A stretch of 64,000 nucleotides of DNA, from positions 1 to 64,000 of the forward strand of contig JAEWKR010000017.1 in NCBI GenBank assembly GCA_023457715.1. Reading direction: 5' to 3'. Position 1 is the stretch's first letter. Every line of letters starts with the position of its first letter. Below the pieces are notes generated by a model, which had not been told where the DNA came from, did no database searches, and worked only from the letters and a program-made list of their open reading frames with translations. Below are positions 52,729 through 60,754 of the stretch, piece after piece. The translations under genes were made by a program, and so were the position numbers. This stretch comes from Verrucomicrobiota bacterium. GTDB lineage: Bacteria; Verrucomicrobiota; Verrucomicrobiia; Opitutales; Opitutaceae.

Positions 52729-53982
52729 ATGAGACTCCGTGCATTGCTTGCCCCCCTCCTGAGTTCCGTAGTCTGGCTGTCGTCCGCGATGGCCGCCGAA
52801 TGGCCCTTGCCGGTCGCCAAACCGGCGGAGGTCGGGATGTCTCCCGAACGGCTGCAGAAGACTCACGAAGCGCTCGATCGCGAGGTCGCGAGCGGCCGTT
52901 ACTCGGGCTATATCACCATGGTCACCCGCAACGGCAAGATCGCGGACTGGCACGCGAGCGGGTGGCAGAACGTCGAGGAGAAGATCCCGATGACGAAGGA
53001 TTCGATCATCAAGATCTACTCGATGACCAAGGTGATCACCTCCGTGGCCGTCCTGACGCTGGTGGAGGAGGGCAAGGTGCAGCTGACCGACCCGGTCGAG
53101 AAATACTTCCCGGTGATGAAGGACCTGAAAGTCTACACGGGCGGCACGGCCGACGCCCCCACGCTGGAACCGGCCAAACGGCCGATCACGGTGGCCGATC
53201 TCCTCACGCACACGGCCGGCTATTACTATGACGCTTCCTGGTCGGCGGACCCGATCCCGGGGCAGTTGCTCTCCCGCGCGAAAATCTGGGAGGCGACGAG
53301 CATGGACGACTTCATGGCGCGCATCGCCACCGTGCCGCTGCACCAGCAACCCGGCACCCGGTTCCGGTACGGCATCCACACCGACATGCTCGGGGCGATC
53401 GTTGAGAAGGCGAGCGGCGTGCCCTTCGCGCAGTTCCTCCAGCAGCGGATCTTTGGACCGCTGGGCATGCGTGACACCAGTTTCACGGTCCCGACGGAAA
53501 AACTTGCCCGCAAGGCGGTGGTCTACGGCTACGGCAATGGAAAACTGACGCCGATGCCCGACCTGCTGCCGGAGCGCGGCATCCCGAGCGGTGGCGGCGG
53601 GCTCTACTCGACGGCCGCGGATTATGTGCGGTTTGCGCAGATGCTGCTCAATGGCGGCGAGCTGGACGGCGCCCGGATCGTGAGCCGCAAGACCGTGGAA
53701 CTCATGGCCACGGACCGGATCGCCCATCTGGCCGACCCGCATCCGTTTGGTCAGCAGGACATGGGCTTCGGCCTCGGGGTCCGCATGATGACGAACCAGG
53801 GCGCCACCCGCCACCTCGGGTCCAAGGGCATGTTCGGGTGGGACGGCGCGGCGACCACCCTGGCCTGGATGGACCCGAAGGAGAAGATGGTATCCATTCT
53901 CCTGACACAGCACATGCCCTTCAACGAAGGGGACATCTTCGCCACGTTCGTGAACGGCACCTACAGCGCGCTCGTGGATTGA
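52729..53982 (+). CDS. serine hydrolase, beta-lactamase/PBP (class C) family
   Basis: A 417-residue exported hydrolase. Signal peptide near 1-23. The catalytic S98-x-x-K101 occurs in IYSMTKVITSVAVL. It has the transpeptidase/esterase fold but the classical YxN is weak (FRYGIHTD). Such enzymes are often annotated as beta-lactamase-related esterases or D-aminopeptidases. The position between an efflux operon and the T4SS-like operon is not clearly functional. Confidence 0.9.
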   Translation: MRLRALLAPLLSSVVWLSSAMAAEWPLPVAKPAEVGMSPERLQKTHEALDREVASGRYSGYITMVTRNGKIADWHASGWQNVEEKIPMTKDSIIKIYSMTKVITSVAVLTLVEEGKVQLTDPVEKYFPVMKDLKVYTGGTADAPTLEPAKRPITVADLLTHTAGYYYDASWSADPIPGQLLSRAKIWEATSMDDFMARIATVPLHQQPGTRFRYGIHTDMLGAIVEKASGVPFAQFLQQRIFGPLGMRDTSFTVPTEKLARKAVVYGYGNGKLTPMPDLLPERGIPSGGGGLYSTAADYVRFAQMLLNGGELDGARIVSRKTVELMATDRIAHLADPHPFGQQDMGFGLGVRMMTNQGATRHLGSKGMFGWDGAATTLAWMDPKEKMVSILLTQHMPFNEGDIFATFVNGTYSALVD

Positions 53983-54016
53983 GGCCTCGAGCGCTTTCTC
54001 ATCCGGATCTGGCCTC

Positions 54017-54080
54017 ACGCAAAGGTCGCAAAGGTCGCTAAGGATTTGGCCCGGACCCTGGTGACCTTGGCGACCTTTGT
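54017..54080. repeat. inverted repeat of GCAAAGGTCG-type units
   Basis: The left arm (54017-54042) contains CGCAAAGGTCGCAAAGG and CGCTAAGG. The right arm at 54065-54080 is its inverse, CCTTGGCGACCTTTG. The remaining part of the gap 53983-54221 holds no gene; TTGACG (54172-54177) 17 bp before AACGAT is a weak -35/-10 candidate for the T4SS-like operon. Confidence 0.7.
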
Positions 54081-54221
54081 TTGAGGCACCGGGGGATAGT
54101 GACTCGGTGCGAGGAATAGACACGGTCCGTACCTGCGCAGGGCGCCTCCGCGCACGACAAGCAAAATAAAGTTGACGACAGGTAAAAACGAATTAACGAT
54201 TCGTTCCACCTGATCGTCACC

Positions 54222-54731
54222 ATGAACCTCACGCCTCTTCTCGCCGAGTTCGTCATCCCCGAGCAGTTCAAGAACAACATCGCCTACGGGCTGCTCGTCG
54301 TCATCGCGGTCGCCGCCGTCTTTTGCATCATCAAGTGCGTCCAGGGCGCGGACATGCTCGACCGCGGTGAGGACGGGAAAAAGAAGATCTATTCCGGAAT
54401 CGCCGTCGGCGTGGCACCCTGGCTCGCGCTCGCCGCCTTCCAGGCCACGGAACTGGACGAAAAGATCGGCTTTACGCTGGTCCCGGGCGACCTGCCCCCG
54501 CTCGACCCCAAGGTCACCGATGTGGTGCAGCTGGCCCTGTGGGCAATCATCGGGATCGCCGCAATCTGGTGCGTCATCAAATGCGTCAACGGCGCCAACA
54601 TGCTGGAGCACGGGGAAGACGGGAAAAAGAAGATCTTCTCGGGCCTCGCGATCGCCGCCGCCCCCTGGATCGCCATCACCGCCCTCAAGCTGTCGGGTTT
54701 TTGGGAAGCGCTCAACATCCAGCTCGTGTAA
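54222..54731 (+). CDS. VirB2/TrbC-like pilin with internal tandem duplication
   Basis: A 169-residue membrane protein made of two near-identical halves, each with a hydrophobic helix, the phrase IKCVQGADML or IKCVNGANML, then RGEDGKKKIYSG or HGEDGKKKIFSG and a second helix with PWLALAA or PWIAITA. Each half is the size of a VirB2/TrbC pilin. It is the first gene of a seven-gene operon-like group ending with a VirB6/TrbL-like gene. VirB2 assignment rests on size, two-helix layout and neighbours, not on a direct motif. Confidence 0.6.
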   Translation: MNLTPLLAEFVIPEQFKNNIAYGLLVVIAVAAVFCIIKCVQGADMLDRGEDGKKKIYSGIAVGVAPWLALAAFQATELDEKIGFTLVPGDLPPLDPKVTDVVQLALWAIIGIAAIWCVIKCVNGANMLEHGEDGKKKIFSGLAIAAAPWIAITALKLSGFWEALNIQLV

Positions 54732-54752
54732 CCCCGCGGAGGCGAGACGACG

Positions 54753-55214
54753 ATGCGCTCCACCCCCACCAACAGCGGTCCCGATTCCAGCGGCGCCGTG
54801 CGCTTCGGGCGCTGGGAGTTCGAGGGCAACGGATATCTTTTCGTCGTGGGCGGAGCGCTGCTCGGGGTCCTGACCTTCATTCTCTGCCCCTCGGCAGGCT
54901 ACACCCCGCGCCTCGCGCTTGCATCCCTGCCGCTGGCCGCCGCCCTCGGCTGGGTGAAGTTCTTCATCGTCGGGCGGCCGCCGCACTTCTGCGGTGATTT
55001 CTTTGAAGGGCTCCTGGTAGGGAGCCACTTCAACCTGCAGCCGCAGGCCTGGACCAAGGTGGCGCATCCGCACGGGGAGCGGGTGCGCCACCACTTCCAA
55101 GCGGCCGTTCCACCGCGCAACCCGGGTCGTCTCGCGGGCGCTCCCCGCTACGCTGAGACGCCGGCGCCGGAGTGCGTGGGTTGCCCCGCCGGTCAGGAAG
55201 ATCCACTCCGCTGA
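54753..55214 (+). CDS. VirB3/TrbD-like membrane protein
   Basis: A 153-residue protein. Hydrophobic segments lie at about 28-45 and 50-65, followed by the VirB3-like phrase VGRPPHFCGDFFEGL. The gene precedes a VirB4 ATPase, the classic VirB3-VirB4 order. The C-terminal residues 120-140 (RLAGAPRYAETP) are encoded by the in-frame repeat also present in the radical SAM gene, so the true conserved protein probably ends near residue 115. The next ATG follows 14 bp after the stop. Confidence 0.65.
   Translation: MRSTPTNSGPDSSGAVRFGRWEFEGNGYLFVVGGALLGVLTFILCPSAGYTPRLALASLPLAAALGWVKFFIVGRPPHFCGDFFEGLLVGSHFNLQPQAWTKVAHPHGERVRHHFQAAVPPRNPGRLAGAPRYAETPAPECVGCPAGQEDPLR
55121..55163. repeat. in-frame dispersed repeat (GAPRY element), copy 2
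   Basis: A 42-bp sequence inside the VirB3-like gene, similar to 26233-26274 read on the minus strand. Both copies encode RLAGAPRYA[Q/E]TP without breaking the reading frame. Confidence 0.75.
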
Positions 55215-55228
55215 GGGGCATCATTCCC

Positions 55229-58024
55229 ATGCACCGTCTCCTCGCCGATCTTTTTGAGACGCAGCCCCCCAACGGCTGGTTCGAGTCGGACGTACTCTGG
55301 TTCGACTCCGGACTGGGTCCGGCCACCTGGCTCGTCCGTGGCGCGAAGGTGGAACTACCCGACCTTAAGAGCGCGGATCAGGGGACGCGGGACCAGTATT
55401 ACGAAGGCCTTGGCACCTTCTTCAGCCAGTTGGGCCCCGACGACGCGGTGCAATTTCAATGGCGGGTCGACGCGGATTACCACGCCGAACTCGAAGCGTA
55501 CCGCCGGCAGACCGGCGAGCAGCGCGCGGAGGGCTGGTGCCGAGCCACGCGCGAGGAGCGCTACGAGCGGTATCGCGCGCGTCAGGCCCGCGGCCAGCTC
55601 CGCCGTGAGCGGCTGGAGGTTTACCTCGGGCGGCGTTGTGCTTCCGTGCCGAAGTCCGGATTCCGGACGGCGGAGCAGATCGATCGGTACGTGGCGCAAA
55701 CGGCGAAGAACGCGGCGGACCGCCTCCGCACCCTGGAGGGCCGCCTGCCCGGCGCCCGGATTCATCCCTTTGGCGATCATGACCACTTCGCCGCCTGGCG
55801 TGGCTTCTGTCAGCCCTCCCTGCAACTGCTGGGAGACCAGCGGTTCGCCGGCTTCGATCCCGCCGCGACGATATTGGAGAACAGCTGGCCCGGCGGGGGT
55901 ATCACCACGCGCGATACCGAGGGCAACGTGTTCTTCCGGCTCGACGGCCAGTTTCACACCCTGCTCGTGCTCCGGCGCTGGCCGATGGAAACGCACCTGG
56001 GCGTGGTCTGGGCACTCACCTCCGCCCTGGCCGGGAACTATTGCTACACCCTGTCGTGCCGGCCCCTCGGGGTCGAAACCGAGGTGGCGAAGACGGAACG
56101 GGAGCTGCGCAAGCTGAAAGGGCACCGCCACACCGAGGACAAGGAATCGCTCGATGCCGTCATTGCGCGCAAGCAGGCGAGGATCGCGTCACTCCAGGGC
56201 GGGTTTGCCCGGCCGTTTTCGGCGCTGGCCGTCATCCGCGTGTGGGCGCCCACGGTCGAGGGATGTCTGCAGCATCTTCAGGCGGTGAAGGAGGCCGTGA
56301 GCGCAATGAACGGCGCGCAGGCCATGATCGTCGACGACGAGGTGCAGGCGAAGTGCCTGTTCTATGAAACGCTCCCCGGCTGGTTCGGCGGCCACTACCG
56401 CGCCTGGGATCTGTTCGCCCTGGCCGGCCGCGATCCTTCGGTCTGTTTCCTCCAGGACCTCGTGCCCCTGTCTGCCTCGTGCACCGGTCATCTCGAGGCA
56501 GGCGAGGCCCTGTATGACGGCGAGGAAGGCTGCCTCTTTGGGGTCCGGACCTTCGCCGCCGGCGTGCCGCAGCACGCGGTGATGACCGGCACGACGCGCG
56601 TGGGAAAATCGAGTCAGACCATCGACCTGCTCTCCCAGTCAGACTGCTTCTTCGCGTTTCGCGGCATCGTGGAAGAGGGGCTGAGCTACGGCACGTTCGT
56701 CCAACTCGTCGGCGGAGAGTCGATCATCCTCCATCCGGACACCGATCTGACGTTGAACTATCTCGACACGCAGGGACTCCCCCTCACCCGGATGCAGGTG
56801 TCGGCAGCGTGCGGTCTGCTGGGCGTGATGACGGGCAAGGCCGCTGATCCGGAGACCAATCTCGCGCGCGCCGCCCTGTACGGTGAGTACCTGGAACAGC
56901 TTTATCGCGATGTGTGGGACGATCACCGCCGTCGCCAGCCGCAACTCGAGGCCACCGCGGCACGTTGGGCTCTGCTGGTCCAGCGGGCGCAGGAACGAGC
57001 CGCGGCCGCAGGCGCCCCCGTGTCGCTCCTTGAACTCTACGCGGACCTGCGGGAGCTGGAGGCGAAGGACGACGCCCCGCTCCGCGAGACGATGGCGGGG
57101 ATCGACGATGCCACGGCGCTCGCCTTTGCCCGGCAGCCGGACACCGCCCGGCTCGTCCGCGACATGGGCCTCGCCTTTCTCAAACCCGCGGATTTCCCCG
57201 TGCACACTTCGTTGGTGGAAATGATGCTGTATGACCGGATGCCGCACCACGATCGCGAGCTCGTGAACCGCCTCGCGTCGCGCCTTTCCGCCTGGCAGCG
57301 CAACGGCGGCAACGGCCGGTTCTTTGACGGCGTCACCAACCGGCCCCTCGCCGCGCGGGTGGTGCATTTCGAACTTGGCCAACTGCCCAACTCGAACGGA
57401 CAGATGAAGGAGGCGGCAATGTACCTCATCGCGAACCGGCTCCGCCAGCGCGTGATCACAATGCCTCGTTCCCTGCGCAAGCAGTTCATCTTTGAGGAGC
57501 CGTCGCGCTATCTGGAGGTGGGCGGAGTGGAGCAGCTGTTCGGGGAGTTCTACGCTCAGATGGGCAAGTTCGGATGCCACATCATGCCGGTCACGCAGCA
57601 GTACGGCCAATTGGCGAAGTCGGCCCTCCGATCCGTGATCTTCGGCAACTCGAAGCAGTTTTTTCTCTTCAAGCAGAACGACCGTCACGATCTCGACGAC
57701 CAGGGGGACGCCATTGGTCTGCCCGCCGCGGCCCGTGCCGCCATCCGCGGGTTCACCGCGCCCGAGTACCAGGCGGACGAAGCCAGGTTTTCCCAGATGG
57801 CGGTTTATTCGCAGGAAGGGGAGCACGCCCAATGCGGCGTGGTCCGGAACTACGTCACCCCCGAGATGCTGTATGTCAGCGACTCGTCGGGGGAGCGGTT
57901 CGATGCGCGGAGCCGTGCCCTCGCCGGATACCGGGATCCCGTCGCGGGCGTCTTTGCGGAAGTCGCCCGGGAACAGGACGGACGTGTCAGCAGGCCAATT
58001 CCCTCGCATGAAGCTGTCGCTTGA
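55229..58024 (+). CDS. VirB4/TrbE-type secretion ATPase
   Basis: A 931-residue ATPase of a type IV secretion system. Walker A is GTTRVGKSS with K460; the preceding HAVMTG is typical. The Walker B-like strand is QFIFEEPSRYLE, with E756 and E757 in place of the more usual aspartate. The C-terminal phrase MPVTQQYGQLAKSALRSVIFGNSKQFFLF matches the VirB4 TQ-motif region. The N-terminal 400 residues are the partner-contact domain. The start at 55229 (MHRLLADLFETQPPNGW) follows an in-frame upstream ATG that is unlikely. It is the central energy module of the operon. Confidence 0.9.
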   Translation: MHRLLADLFETQPPNGWFESDVLWFDSGLGPATWLVRGAKVELPDLKSADQGTRDQYYEGLGTFFSQLGPDDAVQFQWRVDADYHAELEAYRRQTGEQRAEGWCRATREERYERYRARQARGQLRRERLEVYLGRRCASVPKSGFRTAEQIDRYVAQTAKNAADRLRTLEGRLPGARIHPFGDHDHFAAWRGFCQPSLQLLGDQRFAGFDPAATILENSWPGGGITTRDTEGNVFFRLDGQFHTLLVLRRWPMETHLGVVWALTSALAGNYCYTLSCRPLGVETEVAKTERELRKLKGHRHTEDKESLDAVIARKQARIASLQGGFARPFSALAVIRVWAPTVEGCLQHLQAVKEAVSAMNGAQAMIVDDEVQAKCLFYETLPGWFGGHYRAWDLFALAGRDPSVCFLQDLVPLSASCTGHLEAGEALYDGEEGCLFGVRTFAAGVPQHAVMTGTTRVGKSSQTIDLLSQSDCFFAFRGIVEEGLSYGTFVQLVGGESIILHPDTDLTLNYLDTQGLPLTRMQVSAACGLLGVMTGKAADPETNLARAALYGEYLEQLYRDVWDDHRRRQPQLEATAARWALLVQRAQERAAAAGAPVSLLELYADLRELEAKDDAPLRETMAGIDDATALAFARQPDTARLVRDMGLAFLKPADFPVHTSLVEMMLYDRMPHHDRELVNRLASRLSAWQRNGGNGRFFDGVTNRPLAARVVHFELGQLPNSNGQMKEAAMYLIANRLRQRVITMPRSLRKQFIFEEPSRYLEVGGVEQLFGEFYAQMGKFGCHIMPVTQQYGQLAKSALRSVIFGNSKQFFLFKQNDRHDLDDQGDAIGLPAAARAAIRGFTAPEYQADEARFSQMAVYSQEGEHAQCGVVRNYVTPEMLYVSDSSGERFDARSRALAGYRDPVAGVFAEVAREQDGRVSRPIPSHEAVA

Positions 58025-58442
58025 ACGAACCGTGGTCGTGATCCCGCTGATCTGGCTCGCGGGCTGTAGCAGCGTGGCACCGCACGTGCAGCGCGCCGGT
58101 TGGACCGCGCTGGGTGCGGGCGCCGCGGGATCGGTCGCCTACGCCGCCAGCGACAAGGATCCGCTCGCGACGCTCGGCGGCGCGGTCCTGGGCGGGGTCG
58201 GCGCCCAGCTTGCCCTCGGTCCCGACCGCCGCACGCGCCAGGCCGGGTTCGACGCAGGCTACGTCCTCGGCCAGAGCGATGCGATCAAGCGCCAGTATTT
58301 TCTGCGCCAGGCCGCGGAGGCCGAGCCGCCCCGCACCGAGGCCGAAGGCCAGGTGGTGTACTACACGCTGCCAGGGCCCGAGGTGACCGTCGATGGACGG
58401 AAGCTCGAACCCCACCACGTCACCCTTCGCGTCGTGGAATGA
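58008..58442 (+). CDS. TrbH-like lipoprotein with glycine zipper
   Basis: A 144-residue lipoprotein. The lipobox LAGC is at about residues 17-20. A glycine-rich segment (ALGAGAAGSVAYAA, then GGAVLGGVGAQLA) follows. The pattern fits TrbH-type conjugation lipoproteins only loosely. The start overlaps the end of the VirB4 gene by 17 bp, and the next gene starts on its stop codon, so the three are translationally coupled. Its place in an outer-membrane ring is speculative. Confidence 0.6.
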   Translation: MKLSLERTVVVIPLIWLAGCSSVAPHVQRAGWTALGAGAAGSVAYAASDKDPLATLGGAVLGGVGAQLALGPDRRTRQAGFDAGYVLGQSDAIKRQYFLRQAAEAEPPRTEAEGQVVYYTLPGPEVTVDGRKLEPHHVTLRVVE

Positions 58443-59239
58443 TTTTTATGTCCACCCTCACGATTCGTCTGCTCCTCTTTATCATCGTCTCCTCGCTGGG
58501 CGCAGCGCGCCTGAGCGGCCAGTTTGCCGTCGTCGTCAGTGGGGATTTGCCGGGGGAGGTACGATGGACTCAGGAAAGGCTCTACTGGGGAGACGCGATC
58601 GCGGCCTTGAGGACGCAGATCCAGCAGACCGACGAATTGATCCGGCTCACGGGCGCGCCGGCAAGAGGCAGCGGACGCGTGGTGGCGGCGCCGCAATCCG
58701 TGATGCAGCCGGCGCTCGAGGCGCTCGCCCTCGAGTCTCGACAGTCGACCCTGGCCGAGGCGCGGGAGCGGTTCCATCTCAGCTCGGTCGCCGTGCCGAC
58801 GTACCGGGAGGAAAACAAGGTCCATGCGCAGTTCAGTGCGTTCGGAGAAACCCGGCAGCGGGAGCAGCGCCGGTATGCCCACTTCGGCCAGCAGGAAGCA
58901 ATGTACGCGCGGCACAAGCAGGCCGCGGAGCGGATGGAGAAGCTGGAGCGCCATGAACTCGAGGTGCAGCGAAAAGCGCTCGAGGACCTGCGCCGGGCCA
59001 GTACCCACGCGGAAATGGCTTTGGTCCAGGGCGTGCTGGCCGCGTCGCAGCAACGCGTGCAGATGGGGCAGGCGAAGCTCGCCCAGGCTGCCGGGGAACT
59101 CGAAGCGTTCCGCGGCCAGCTTGCCTTCGAGGAACAGCGCAAGGCCGAGGCCGATCGTGAATGGACCGAGGCAGTCATCGAGCGCATGCGCGAGAAGGCG
59201 CTCTCCGGATACCGGGCGCAGATGGGCGGTTCACCATGA
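58439..59239 (+). CDS. TrbJ-like periplasmic coiled-coil protein
   Basis: A 266-residue exported protein with an N-terminal signal (LTIRLLLFIIVSSLGAARLSG) and a long helical body with many Q, R and E residues (for example KQAAERMEKLERHELEVQRKALEDLRR). This is the layout of TrbJ/VirB5-like conjugation pilus-tip proteins. The start ATG overlaps the stop of the lipoprotein gene (ATGA); an alternative ATG is at 58448. The order TrbJ, then TrbL matches Trb operons. Confidence 0.6.
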   Translation: MIFMSTLTIRLLLFIIVSSLGAARLSGQFAVVVSGDLPGEVRWTQERLYWGDAIAALRTQIQQTDELIRLTGAPARGSGRVVAAPQSVMQPALEALALESRQSTLAEARERFHLSSVAVPTYREENKVHAQFSAFGETRQREQRRYAHFGQQEAMYARHKQAAERMEKLERHELEVQRKALEDLRRASTHAEMALVQGVLAASQQRVQMGQAKLAQAAGELEAFRGQLAFEEQRKAEADREWTEAVIERMREKALSGYRAQMGGSP

Positions 59240-60594
59240 GAACGCAAGTCCCGCCCGGGCGTTCGTGGCGGTGGCACCTGGGGGGCGGGCTGGTGACGCT
59301 GACCCCGGTTTGCGCGGTGGCGCAGGCAGAGGGAACTGATTTTGTCACGGACCCTTTCGCCGCCCGCACGGCCTCGTTGTTCCAGGCCGACCAGATCGCG
59401 GGAGAGACCTCGCAACTGACCGAACTGGCGGCGCACGTGCTGCTGGCGGCGCAGGCACTGGCCATTCTCGCCGTGGTGGCCGGCGTGGTCTGGAAGATCC
59501 AGAAGGAGCGGACCCAGCTGCAGGGCCTGGCCACCGCGCTGTTGACCGTCGCCTTCATTGCCACAGTCCCGCTCTGGCGTGACCACCTGCTCGACGCGAC
59601 CCAGGCCCTCGCCGGCTCGATCGGATTCGAAGCGGCGACCGGAAAAGCGGACGGGGCGACGGGCATCGTCAACGACCTCTGGCGGCTCGTGGCGCAGTGG
59701 GTGCCTCCCGGCAGCCCCTATCTCGACGTGCTCGAGTCCCAAATCGCGGCTGAGCCGGCCTCGGGCACTGAAGCTGAGTGGGCGCTGCGCGGCTGGAACT
59801 GGGCGCGCGGGGTCGGGACGGCCCATGCGTCGCTCCTGCAAGCGACGTGGCAGGCGGGAAGTGGGAGCCTGCGCGCCGGCGTGGTTTTCGGCATCTGCGG
59901 TCTTGCGGTGTGTGTCACGTCGCTGGTCCTCCTCGGCGTCTACCTCGCCGAGATTGTCCGGCAGGTGCTTCTCGCCGGAGGATTCGCGCTGCTGCCCGTC
60001 TTCATCGCCGGGTATTCGCTCGAGGCGATGCGCGGGCAGGCGCTCCGTTTTTTCTTCGGCCTGACATCGATCGCGTTCTGGCCCGTGGGGTGGGCGCTGG
60101 CCGACGCCGTGAGCCGGGTGTTGATCGGCGGCACATTGGATTGGATGCAGACGACCACCACCGCCGCCTTGGGCCTTCAGGCGGGCGTCTCTCCGCCCGC
60201 ATTGGCGACGGCCGCGCCGTTCGTCGCCTGGGGCGCATTATTGCTTCTCTTTGCCCTTACGCTCGGGCTCTGCGGATGGATGAGCTTCACGCTGCTGTAC
60301 ATTCCGGTTCTGATCTCGCGCGCGGCCGCCGCAGGTGTCGGTTTCCTGGCCGGCGGGGATGCCGGTGAGACGGCCGCGGCGCCGGTACCCGTGACCGTAC
60401 GGACGGCGGCAGCCGGCCCGTCGTCACCCGCTTCCGTCCCGCGGACGTTTATCATTCCGCGCTCGGTCCCGACGGCATCGCCGGTCGCCCGACAGGACCC
60501 GGTGCTGCATCGTTTTTCACCGCCGCGGACCACGTCGGCGGTGACGCCGCCGTCGAATTCCGTTTCCAGTGGCGCCCGGCGGGTCCTTGGTTAG
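59236..60594 (+). CDS. TrbL/VirB6-like polytopic membrane protein
   Basis: A 452-residue protein with an N-terminal signal-like segment and about six hydrophobic helices between about 65 and 370. The pattern includes a large conserved loop and VYLAEIVRQVLLAGGFALLPVFIAGY, which resembles TrbL/VirB6 family cores. The C-terminal 80 residues are proline/serine-rich and disordered. The start overlaps the TrbJ stop (ATGA). It closes the operon; the gap 60595-60754 holds the HlyD regulatory elements. Confidence 0.7.
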   Translation: MRTQVPPGRSWRWHLGGGLVTLTPVCAVAQAEGTDFVTDPFAARTASLFQADQIAGETSQLTELAAHVLLAAQALAILAVVAGVVWKIQKERTQLQGLATALLTVAFIATVPLWRDHLLDATQALAGSIGFEAATGKADGATGIVNDLWRLVAQWVPPGSPYLDVLESQIAAEPASGTEAEWALRGWNWARGVGTAHASLLQATWQAGSGSLRAGVVFGICGLAVCVTSLVLLGVYLAEIVRQVLLAGGFALLPVFIAGYSLEAMRGQALRFFFGLTSIAFWPVGWALADAVSRVLIGGTLDWMQTTTTAALGLQAGVSPPALATAAPFVAWGALLLLFALTLGLCGWMSFTLLYIPVLISRAAAAGVGFLAGGDAGETAAAPVPVTVRTAAAGPSSPASVPRTFIIPRSVPTASPVARQDPVLHRFSPPRTTSAVTPPSNSVSSGARRVLG

Positions 60595-60605
60595 CGCCCA
60601 ACCCG

Positions 60606-60624
60606 TCTGTCCCACTATTGGGAC
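60606..60624. promoter_or_regulatory. predicted enhancer (UAS) palindrome, copy C
   Basis: TCTGTCCCACTATTGGGAC, with core TCCC-N6-GGGA centred at 60616.5, 106.5 bp upstream of the GG at 60723-60724. It begins 12 bp after the TrbL/VirB6-like gene. It is the strongest palindrome of the three. Confidence 0.7.
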
Positions 60625-60721
60625 GGCGGTTTCCCAGTTGCGACGTCCCCTGGGGCTAACCGGCGGGGTGGAATAACTTTTTATCGCTGATGATCAGGTA
60701 GTTAGGATGTGAGTCTCTCGC

Positions 60722-60736
60722 TGGCACAGGCACTGC
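60722..60736 (+). promoter_or_regulatory. sigma-54-like -24/-12 promoter of the HlyD operon
   Basis: TGGCACAGGCACTGC, with GG-N10-GC and a TGGCAC start. The -12 element is 19 bp from the ATG at 60755, and the likely Shine-Dalgarno (AAAGGAGG, 60737-60744) lies between the -12 element and the predicted start site, so the leader would be very short. A different start site or codon is possible. Confidence 0.6.
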
Positions 60737-60754
60737 AAAGGAGGCGGCAACACC

